Source: Thermoplasmata archaeon
GTDB taxonomy: Archaea > Thermoplasmatota > Thermoplasmata > Thermoplasmatales > Thermoplasmataceae
NCBI GenBank assembly: GCA_021806345.1
Contig: JAJZXP010000029.1
Coordinates: 1 to 26,925, forward strand
Direction: 5' to 3'
Length of the DNA: 26,925 nucleotides
Shown: positions 7,763 through 14,631 of the stretch, in pieces
Layout of the letters: each line of letters starts with the position of its first letter
Numbering within the stretch: the first letter of the stretch is position 1
The notes under the pieces: generated by a model
What the model was told of the DNA's origin: nothing
Database searches by the model: none
Seen by the model: the letters and a program-made list of their open reading frames with translations, nothing else
Position numbers and translations under genes: made by a program

Positions 7763-8635
7763 GTGAAGATAGGAAATGCATTATTTGGCAAAAAAATTCT
7801 AGCTGTTGTTCTTACAAAATATGGAATATTGCCAGTTTCTGAATTAGATTGTTTTAGAGGCTCAACTAAAAAAGCGTTTACAACAGACGATATCATCTGG
7901 AACAGTGGGACTATTAACTCCATTAAAGATTCGATCTCTAGAGCAGGTAAATCAGGAATCCTAATGGCCAGCAAAGTTAGGTGGGCTCCTGTGGTAACAA
8001 GGCCACAAAAAATTGTATTTGTGGGTCTTAATTATAGGAGTCACGTGAGTGAAACTAATAATAAAATCCCAAAGAGTCCAATACTTTTTGGAAAATTTGC
8101 AAACTCACTAGCAGCAAGCGGAGAAGCTATTGTAATTCCGAAGGAGACAAGACAACTTGATTACGAAGGTGAACTTGGCGTAGTCATAGGAAGAAAGGGA
8201 CACAATATCAGTGAAAATAGATCTATGGATTACGTGTTTGGATATTTCATAGGTAACGATTTATCGGCAAGGGACCTTCAATTCAAAACTTCGCAATGGT
8301 TTTTAGGTAAAACGTGTGACAAATTTTTTCCATGTGGTCCTTTTATTACAACATCGGATGAAGTTAAAGATCCGCAAAAGCTATCATTAAAAACAAAAAT
8401 GAATGGTGAAGTAAAGCAGAGTTCTAACACTTCCTACATGATATTTTCGATTGCATCCTTGATTAGCTATATCTCTAAATTTATGACACTCTATCCCGGA
8501 GATATAATTTCTACGGGGACTCCAGAAGGAGTAATACAAGGTGCACCCGAGAACTCAAGAGAATGGATATGTAGCGGTGACAAAGTCTCTGTTGAGATAG
8601 AAAGCCTTGGTACCCTCGAGAACAATTTCATATAA
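7763..8635 (+). CDS. Fumarylacetoacetate hydrolase-family protein
   Basis: The 290-residue protein has an N-terminal domain of about 90 residues followed by the FAH fold. The fold shows KIVFVGLNYRSHVSE and ILFGKFANSLAASGEAIVIP, then the metal-site region YEGELGVVIGRKGHNI (E-x-E), GYFIGNDLSARDLQ, WFLGKTCDKFFPCGPF, and the closing PGDIISTGTPEGV. Family members cleave or decarboxylate acylpyruvates, 2-hydroxyhepta-diendioates and similar diketo acids. The GTG start at 7763 has ggggtga just upstream. It follows the E1 beta gene after 104 bases on the same strand, so it is either the last gene of the operon or has a separate promoter in that AT-rich gap. Pyruvate is a common FAH-family product and would be a fitting substrate for the E1. 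Confidence 0.9.
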   Translation: MKIGNALFGKKILAVVLTKYGILPVSELDCFRGSTKKAFTTDDIIWNSGTINSIKDSISRAGKSGILMASKVRWAPVVTRPQKIVFVGLNYRSHVSETNNKIPKSPILFGKFANSLAASGEAIVIPKETRQLDYEGELGVVIGRKGHNISENRSMDYVFGYFIGNDLSARDLQFKTSQWFLGKTCDKFFPCGPFITTSDEVKDPQKLSLKTKMNGEVKQSSNTSYMIFSIASLISYISKFMTLYPGDIISTGTPEGVIQGAPENSREWICSGDKVSVEIESLGTLENNFI

Positions 8636-8917
8636 TGTAAACTATTCCGAATAACTGACATTGGGAAGGTAATAAACGGAATATGTTAAATTTTGGTCAT
8701 ATAATCTTAAATTATTGTGAGTAGTGTCTGTCATTTACTTATTTTATCTTTTCACACTTTTGTATATGTTTAATGTCGAGAAGTGTGCGTAACATGAACT
8801 AACACTAATCTATACTTTAAGAAAAATCTCCTAAAAAGGGAATTCTTGAATTTACATAACAGTTGTGACGATTCGAAGTATATGAGTAAAAAACGCTAAG
8901 AATTAAAAATATTTAGT

Positions 8918-9523
8918 CTAGACTTCCTTCACAAAAACCGTTATGCCGGATTCCTCCATCTCTTTTAACAAGGATTTTGCTTTGTTCCACAATTTTGGAT
9001 CAGACCTGTGATAGTACTTATCCAATACAGCATAAGCGGTGTGACTGCATATTTTATATTGCGAAAAGGTTCTGAGTCTTTCATAATCTTCTTCAATTGC
9101 CTCCAGTAAGGTCGTTCTACCACGCGTAGTACCTTCGATTTTATATCTAAAGTATTTAGCTTCTCCACAGACTGACAGCAACTCATCTTCTCGATCTTCT
9201 ACTAAAAAATCTATGTCGACTTTCTTTCCTAATTTGTGCTGTACCTTAGCTAGATTACCATTATCAGAGAACGTATACCCCTTGAAGTTATTAGGTGTCA
9301 GATGCATTTCAAGATGGAATTCGTACCGGCCATCATCTTCTTCAGGATAAAAAAATCTGCCCAGTTGAAACGGAACATCGGCTTCTTCCCAACAAATTAA
9401 GTATTCCTTAGCAAGGTCTTCCTCCTTCGCATTTTTTAAGAATTCCTTATGAGCTTGATCTATTCTGTCAGATAGCATTTCCCACGAATTTTCAAGTCTT
9501 TTGATAACTTCATCCTTGGCCAT
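8918..9523 (-). CDS. PD-(D/E)XK-like hypothetical protein
   Basis: The 201-residue soluble protein belongs to no family I can name. Its centre reads KVDIDFLVED followed by SVCGEAKYFRYK, with D103 or D105 and E121-A-K123, which fits the D...ExK metal site of the restriction-endonuclease-like fold. The N-terminal third is helical and acidic; the C-terminus is helical (LWNKAKSLLKEMEES). The start is set at ATG 9523 (MAKDEVIKRL) rather than 9568: a TATA box (tatatata, about 9550-9557) lies roughly 30 bp upstream of 9523, as expected for a leaderless archaeal transcript. It stands alone between the catabolic operon and the defence genes. A role as a nuclease is inferred only from the motif. Confidence 0.62.
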   Translation of the reverse strand: MAKDEVIKRLENSWEMLSDRIDQAHKEFLKNAKEEDLAKEYLICWEEADVPFQLGRFFYPEEDDGRYEFHLEMHLTPNNFKGYTFSDNGNLAKVQHKLGKKVDIDFLVEDREDELLSVCGEAKYFRYKIEGTTRGRTTLLEAIEEDYERLRTFSQYKICSHTAYAVLDKYYHRSDPKLWNKAKSLLKEMEESGITVFVKEV

Positions 9524-9740
9524 ATATACCCTACTATATATGACTTGGCTATATATAATGATCAACATAATTTAAGAAGCACTCCACTCCACCCACCTCA
9601 TCGGGAACACTGAGGAGATTCTACAAATGCATGGACTAGATCGGGGAAATTTCCAGAAGTATCCCTTAAGTTTACACAATTTTCAGGGCGCTATGATAAC
9701 CTAATTTTTGGAAAATAAATTTTCTATCGATTAAGGTGCT

Positions 9741-9902
9741 TTACTCAATCTTCCTGACAACAATTTCTCCTTTCACTTCATAAAATCCAATATGATCCGA
9801 TGTCGACACGTTCAACCTATCTGCAACTTCTTTGGGCAGGGTGATCCTCAACGACGAGCCTCTTGGAGACGTTCGTGATACTGCTATGAGTTTATCCAAC
9901 AT
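9741..9902 (-). CDS. AbrB/SpoVT-like small DNA-binding protein
   Basis: A 53-residue frame starts at ATG 9902 (MLDKLIAVSRTSPRGSSLR) and ends EVKGEIVVRKIE. It has the layout of a swapped-hairpin AbrB domain: RGSSLRITLPKEVADRLNVS, an acidic turn (TSDHIGFYE), and a closing strand GEIVVRKI. Such proteins act as dimeric transcription regulators or as MazE-like antitoxins. No toxin gene adjoins it; the nearest genes on the same strand are the PD-(D/E)XK-like gene 217 bp downstream and Vsr 110 bp upstream. It is short, but the domain covers its whole length, so the call is fairly secure. Confidence 0.74.
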   Translation of the reverse strand: MLDKLIAVSRTSPRGSSLRITLPKEVADRLNVSTSDHIGFYEVKGEIVVRKIE

Positions 9903-10012
9903 TGGGAGGATAGTTAATTAAATAAGTTAAATTTTTGTAACACAAATTTAAGGAATATACTTAAAGAATACATTATTTGAAGAATGGCGAAAGGTGCTGC
10001 ATGAAAGTCTTG

Positions 10013-10426
10013 TTAGTCAAATTTCAGCCTTTTTTTAGAACTAGACAGGATTGACTCAATTTTATGCGCACAGGACTCTGCATTGCTATTTATTTCATGC
10101 TCCCAGAAATGCATTATAATCCAGCCTGATTGTTGTAGCTTGGCATCTTTTGCTGTAGCTCGCTGGACATTTTTTTCAAGCTTTGGTTTCCAATATTCAG
10201 CATTGGACTTTGGCACATGCCCATGGATTGGGCATGAATGCCAAAAACAGCCGTCAATGAAGATTGCAAGCTTTTTCCCTGGAAAGGCAATGTCTATTTT
10301 CTCCCTGCCATATTGCAGCCTGTACCTCAAGCCGATACACCAAAGCGCCTTCCTCAGCTTTATTTCTGGAGAGGTGTTGTTGGATCTTATTTTAGCCATA
10401 ATCTTAGATCTTTTCGAACTTTCCAT
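10013..10426 (-). CDS. vsr: Very short patch repair (Vsr) endonuclease
   Basis: The 137-residue protein matches Vsr along its length: RSKIMAKIRSNNTSPEIKLR at the N-terminus, DIAFPGKKLAIFIDGCFWHS in the catalytic core (the Asp and the GCFWH block), CPIHGHVPKSNAEYWKPKL, and VQRATAKDAKLQQSGWIIM towards the end. Vsr nicks next to T:G mismatches that arise when 5-methylcytosine deaminates, and its genes travel with C5 methyltransferase systems. Here it is divergent from the restriction operon, with 13 bp between start codons. The open frame extends upstream to 10555, but that part overlaps the restriction gene and lacks Vsr similarity, so ATG 10426 is used. Its likely job is repair at sites modified by the nearby cytosine methyltransferase. 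Confidence 0.9.
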   Translation of the reverse strand: MESSKRSKIMAKIRSNNTSPEIKLRKALWCIGLRYRLQYGREKIDIAFPGKKLAIFIDGCFWHSCPIHGHVPKSNAEYWKPKLEKNVQRATAKDAKLQQSGWIIMHFWEHEINSNAESCAHKIESILSSSKKRLKFD

Positions 10427-10439
10427 TGCAAAGGTATAT

Positions 10440-11309
10440 ATGGACAAAAGGATGAAGTTATTGGTACAGTTGATCTCAGCAAATGTAGTGAAGGCGATGG
10501 AGGCGCTGGCAAGGAATAAGCCGCGCGATTTAAGAACGTATTCAAAACAATACAAAATCGGAATAAACTCTGTTGGCGCAGCCTTTGAGGAGTACGTGAA
10601 GGATCTCCTTACAGGGCAGTTTTACCCAGATCAAGAAACCCGAAACCAGGCGTTTTCCATGGCGTATTCTTGGCTTGGCAACCAGAATTTCCCACCGGAT
10701 GCAATAGCAGTTGACGGAGATGCATTTGAGATTAAAAAGCATGAGAATGTTACTAGCACAATAGCACTGAACAGTTCGCCTCCAAGAGATATGCTTTACC
10801 CTATGGACCCTATGCTTACTTCAAAGTCCAAGTCTTTGGTACGATCCCCATTGGACATATTCTATATTGTTGGCACAGTCTCCAATGGTCTGCCAAGGAG
10901 CATATACTTCGTCCAGGGCAAATGCTATGCAGCAGATCGCAAAGTTTATGAATCCATAAGTAGTAGGCTTAAAAAGTACATAAGGAGCGCGATGGAGGAG
11001 TCAGGTCTGGAAATTTCAAATACAAAGGAACTAGGCAGGATAGATCGAGCTGACCCACTTGGCAGGGCATCGCTTAGGGTCAGGGGCATGTGGCAGATAA
11101 TGGCCCCGTCAAAGGCTTTTTCTGAAATAGCGCCCCCAATGCTTGGGAAAGAATTTTTTGCGTACGCAATAATGGAGAATAGGAAATTCGAGAAGCTTAG
11201 ATCCTCTGCCTCAGGGCTCCAAGGCATAAAAATAACTCACCCAATGCTGCCTAGCCCGAATAACCCTGCAACCCTTACAGATGCGGTAGTAATGGAGGTG
11301 TCTTGGTGA
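10440..11309 (+). CDS. NgoPII-like type II restriction endonuclease (probable GGCC)
   Basis: The 289-residue protein resembles the NgoPII family of type II enzymes that cut GGCC. Shared features include an N-terminal helical region, INSVGAAFEEYVKDL, then YSWLGNQNFPPDAIAVDGDA and FEIKK. The catalytic PD-(D/E)XK set would be D87, E97 and K99. A block with ALNSSPPRDMLYP follows, as in that family. Length is close to NgoPII. The start is ATG 10440; the frame is open upstream to 10083 only because it shadows Vsr. The stop overlaps the methyltransferase start by 4 bases (GTGA), so the pair is translationally coupled. GGCC specificity is inferred from this similarity and from the HaeIII-like partner. 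Confidence 0.84.
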   Translation: MDKRMKLLVQLISANVVKAMEALARNKPRDLRTYSKQYKIGINSVGAAFEEYVKDLLTGQFYPDQETRNQAFSMAYSWLGNQNFPPDAIAVDGDAFEIKKHENVTSTIALNSSPPRDMLYPMDPMLTSKSKSLVRSPLDIFYIVGTVSNGLPRSIYFVQGKCYAADRKVYESISSRLKKYIRSAMEESGLEISNTKELGRIDRADPLGRASLRVRGMWQIMAPSKAFSEIAPPMLGKEFFAYAIMENRKFEKLRSSASGLQGIKITHPMLPSPNNPATLTDAVVMEVSW

Positions 11310-12361
11310 AGGTCATATCACTTTTTTCCGGTTGCGGAGGCATGGACCTTGGATTTATGCAGGCTGGTTTCGAAATTGTGTATGCAAATGACATAGACAG
11401 GGATGCCATAGACTCTTACCTTCGAAACTTCGGGAGCAAAATAGATACAAGGAGCATCTCTGACATAAACCCAGTCGAAATCCCAGATGCAGATGGCATA
11501 ATAGGTGGCCCTCCATGCCAGAGCTGGAGCCTTGCAGGCGCATTGAGGGGCGAAGAAGATCCTAGGGGAAAACTGTTCTATGATTACGCTCGCATACTTG
11601 CTGCAAAAAAACCACTTTTTTTTGTTGCAGAAAATGTGCCTGGGATCGTGTCGTCAAGGAACATAAAGGCATTTAAAAAAATAATATCGGTGCTTTCGGA
11701 GCCTGGGTACAGTGTCAAATGGAAGCTGATTGACGCAAGGGACTACTGCGTTGCCCAAGAAAGAAAGAGAGTTATAATTGTAGGGCTACTAAAAAGCTTA
11801 GGGATAGAATATTCATTCCCGGAACCAAGGTGCACGAAAGAAGGCATTTCTATAGACGGGACCCCTATTGCGAAATGGGTTACCTTAAGGGAGGCGATAG
11901 GGGATCTTCCGGAAGCTGTGTCAGCGATGCCAGGCAACCAACCAAACAAATCACTTGAAGTGCCAAACCATGAGTATATGACAGGATCATTTTCTCCAAT
12001 ATATATGTCAAGGAATCGCAAAAGGGATTGGGATGAACCGTCATACACAATACAGGCAGGCGGCAGGCATGCTCCCCTTCACCCAGACTCGTGCGACATG
12101 TGCAAGGTTGGTGAGGACAAGTTTGTGTTCACCGGTTCGAAATACAGGCGAATGTCTGTCAGGGAAGCTGCCAGAGTGCAGGGATTCCCAGATTCATTCA
12201 TATTCAAGTACAGGAATGTGGCAGGTGGGTATAAAATTGTAGGCAATGCTGTTCCGCCGCCGCTTGCAAAGGTCATTGCGGAAAGCATATATTCGGCAGT
12301 TGCTAGGGGAGTGCCAGTTGAGCCTGTAGGGGTCCGGGAATATGCCGCTGAAAGATCTTGA
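11306..12361 (+). CDS. DNA cytosine-5 methyltransferase, HaeIII-like (probable GGCC)
   Basis: The 351-residue protein carries the ordered C5-methyltransferase motifs: I (LFSGCGGMDLGF), IV with the catalytic Cys (GGPPCQSWSLAG), VI (AENV), VIII (QERKRVII), IX (SVREAARVQGFPDSF) and X (GNAVPPPLA). The segments RGEEDPRGKLFYDYARIL, NHEYMTGSFSPIYMSRNR and YTIQAGGRHAPLHP closely follow M.HaeIII, which modifies GGCC, including the target-recognition region. A CxxC (CDMC) near residue 265 is a small local feature. GTG 11306 is chosen because it overlaps the restriction gene's stop and has ggagg 8-12 bases upstream. It protects host DNA from the upstream endonuclease and overlaps the next gene by 20 bases. 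Confidence 0.94.
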   Translation: MKVISLFSGCGGMDLGFMQAGFEIVYANDIDRDAIDSYLRNFGSKIDTRSISDINPVEIPDADGIIGGPPCQSWSLAGALRGEEDPRGKLFYDYARILAAKKPLFFVAENVPGIVSSRNIKAFKKIISVLSEPGYSVKWKLIDARDYCVAQERKRVIIVGLLKSLGIEYSFPEPRCTKEGISIDGTPIAKWVTLREAIGDLPEAVSAMPGNQPNKSLEVPNHEYMTGSFSPIYMSRNRKRDWDEPSYTIQAGGRHAPLHPDSCDMCKVGEDKFVFTGSKYRRMSVREAARVQGFPDSFIFKYRNVAGGYKIVGNAVPPPLAKVIAESIYSAVARGVPVEPVGVREYAAERS

Positions 12362-14408
12362 CATCGAAAGGGTATATGACACCAGCTATGAGGACGCCTC
12401 AGAATCGTTTTTCAACCCGGTCTTGTCCGAGGCGGATGTATATAGGAGGGCTAGCGCATATTTCTCATCAGCATCATTTAGCCTCATCGCTGCTGGGATT
12501 TCATCAATGCTATGGAATGGCGGAAAAATCGAAATGCTTATTGGCAACCCCCGGGAGCTATCGGAAGAGGACTATAATGCAATAGAATCATCTCAAGAAG
12601 GCACATGCGAAGCGATATCGCATCTCTTCCCAAGCCGAGAAGAATTGGAGGAAATGATGGAAAATGAAAATGTGCGGGCTTTAGCTCTGCTTCTCCAATC
12701 TAGACGCCTCGAGATGAAATTCGTGCTTCCAAGACGCAGCAGTAGGTTGTTCCATGCCAAATTCGGCATCATTATTGATTATCTTGGTGATGGCATAGCG
12801 TTTGCGGGTTCACCAAATGAAACATTAGGGGGCATTGGCATCAATGTTGAGGTTTTTAACACTTTCAAGTCGTGGGTTCCTGGCCAGTCGGAATATTACC
12901 GAGACTATTATGCATTATTCGAAAAATATTGGTCAGGCGACTTAAATGGGGATGCCATCGTCCTCGATATTCCCGAAGCCTTGAGAGAAAGTGTCATAGA
13001 AGCTAAAGAGGGCTATGTTAAGAAGCATAAGATGACGCTGTATGGCGAACAAACCGAAGGGTTGCTATACCTGAGACCTTACCAGAGGCAAGCCTTAGAA
13101 TATTGGCGTAGCCATGGGCGTGTATGCATGCTGGAAATGGCTACTGGGACAGGAAAGACAAAAACCGCGTTCGCCTGTATTAAGAATCTGTTCAAGGAGG
13201 GGGGGAGGGTCCCTGTAATCATTGCTGTGCCGACCGCAGAAGTTGCGAGGCAATGGTCTTCAGGCTGGTTTGACGTTTTTGGAGAATATCCAAAAGTATA
13301 TGAAAGCGGAAAAAACAGCAGGGAAAGTGTCAGGGAAAATGCCAGCGTACTCGGAAAAGAAGCCGTGATCATCGGAACATACTCTTTCCTGTCAGGAAAA
13401 TATTTTTCCAACAAAGTGCTTCCATACTTGACCCGTCATAAGCCAGCACTGGTAGCCGATGAAGCCCACCATGCTGGTGCTAAGGAATTTAGGAATGTTC
13501 TCGATAATGCCTACCTGTATCGGCTTGGTCTATCAGCTACGCCAATTAGGCAGTTTGATGATGAAGGTAGCTCCGTGATAAGCAACTTCTTCGGCAAAAA
13601 TCAATTTTCATATTCTCTCGGAGAAGCCATAAAAGATGGCTACCTGTCAAAATACAAATATTATCCCAAATTTGCTGAGCTTAGCGATGATGAGATCTAC
13701 GAATATGCTCAGCTTACAAAGAAGATGTTAAAGGCTTTTGCAGAACAGTCAGAATCTGATCTTAGCGCAGATAGAGAGAAATATGAATATTCCAGGAAGG
13801 CTCTAGTTTATGCCAGGGCGAAAGTAATCAAAAAAGCCTCGGCAAAATACTTGGAGATGCGATCAATTTTGGAGTCTTTGAAAAACAAAGGAGAGCTTTC
13901 AAGGCTAATGGTATTTTGCGAAGATACGGATCAGCTTAGAATTATTGTTAATGAGCTTGCCAGTAAGGGGGTAAATTATCGGATTATGTCTGGAAAGACG
14001 CCAGATGCAGAGAGGGCAAAAATAATATCAAATTTTTCATCTGGAAACCTGGATTGCATAGTGGCGATGAAAGTCCTGGACGAAGGGGTGGACATAGGCT
14101 TAGCTGAAAGGGCAATACTCATGTCTTCAGCCAAGGATCCCAGGCAATATGTGCAACGTGTTGGCAGAGTCCTTAGAATATACCCTAGCAAGTCTGTGGC
14201 TGAAATTTATGATGTAATAGTATATGCGAGCCCGGCAAAGATTGGAACGGGGCTGGCTAAAGTCGAAAAAAGCATAATCAAGGGTGAACTCGAAAGGGCA
14301 TTTTATTTTTCGAGAACAGCTGACAACGATATTGAATGTTTTAGGACACTGGAAGCTTTTGGGCATAAGATTAATATAGATATCTGGCTTTTTAATGAGC
14401 ATGATTAA
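12342..14408 (+). CDS. PLD-family nuclease fused to SF2 helicase
   Basis: The 688-residue protein has two parts. The first (about residues 1-190) is a phospholipase-D-like nuclease domain with one HKD motif, FHAKFGIIIDYLGDGIAFAG followed by SPNE (H near residue 136), so activity would need a dimer. The second is an SF2 helicase: YLRPYQRQAL (Q-motif region), ATGTGKT (motif I, about 266), VADEAHH (II), LGLSATP (III), then RLMVFCEDTD (IV), AMKVLDEGVDIG (V) and QRVGRVLR (VI). It resembles Res/SSL2-type helicases fused to PLD domains in defence islands. The start overlaps the methyltransferase by 20 bases and the stop overlaps the next gene by 14. It probably translocates on duplex DNA and cuts it or feeds it to the restriction complex. 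Confidence 0.88.
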   Translation: MPLKDLDIERVYDTSYEDASESFFNPVLSEADVYRRASAYFSSASFSLIAAGISSMLWNGGKIEMLIGNPRELSEEDYNAIESSQEGTCEAISHLFPSREELEEMMENENVRALALLLQSRRLEMKFVLPRRSSRLFHAKFGIIIDYLGDGIAFAGSPNETLGGIGINVEVFNTFKSWVPGQSEYYRDYYALFEKYWSGDLNGDAIVLDIPEALRESVIEAKEGYVKKHKMTLYGEQTEGLLYLRPYQRQALEYWRSHGRVCMLEMATGTGKTKTAFACIKNLFKEGGRVPVIIAVPTAEVARQWSSGWFDVFGEYPKVYESGKNSRESVRENASVLGKEAVIIGTYSFLSGKYFSNKVLPYLTRHKPALVADEAHHAGAKEFRNVLDNAYLYRLGLSATPIRQFDDEGSSVISNFFGKNQFSYSLGEAIKDGYLSKYKYYPKFAELSDDEIYEYAQLTKKMLKAFAEQSESDLSADREKYEYSRKALVYARAKVIKKASAKYLEMRSILESLKNKGELSRLMVFCEDTDQLRIIVNELASKGVNYRIMSGKTPDAERAKIISNFSSGNLDCIVAMKVLDEGVDIGLAERAILMSSAKDPRQYVQRVGRVLRIYPSKSVAEIYDVIVYASPAKIGTGLAKVEKSIIKGELERAFYFSRTADNDIECFRTLEAFGHKINIDIWLFNEHD

Positions 14409-14631
14409 ACCACGTGTTGGCAATATAATACATGAAGCTGTTGAAGCTTCTACCCGTGAAATCTGTAAAAAGAAAGATCTAAGCAAAGAAGAAGAAGAAG
14501 TTATAAGGAAGCTCGTCAACAACTTAATAACGTTAGCTTATGAGGGGCGTCCCACAGATATACGTGCAATAGATGAATTTATAGAAGAGGCGGCAAATGT
14601 TCATTATGTCGATTCACCTGAAGAATTTTAG
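14395..14631 (+). CDS. Small protein in the defence operon, 78 aa, unknown family
   Basis: A 78-residue, acidic, mostly helical protein (EAVEASTREICKKKDLSKEE, then VIRKLVNNLITLAYEGR). I do not recognise it. It overlaps the helicase stop by 14 bases and the ATPase start by 35, so it is locked into the operon and likely required in fixed ratio with its neighbours. Two in-frame ATGs exist, 14395 and 14401; the first is used. The tight overlaps argue that it is real and that it could be an adaptor between the helicase and the ATPase. No catalytic motif is visible. Confidence 0.7.
   Translation: MSMIKPRVGNIIHEAVEASTREICKKKDLSKEEEEVIRKLVNNLITLAYEGRPTDIRAIDEFIEEAANVHYVDSPEEF

Noticed and set aside
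8636..8917. Possible regulatory RNA or operator after the FAH gene
   Set aside because: A loose inverted pair (cacactt and aagtgtg near 8755-8790) is visible, but it has no matching promoter or partner gene.
10083..10439. Upstream extension of the restriction enzyme frame (119 extra codons)
   Set aside because: It runs opposite the Vsr gene, has no similarity to NgoPII, and a good ATG at 10440 gives the expected length.
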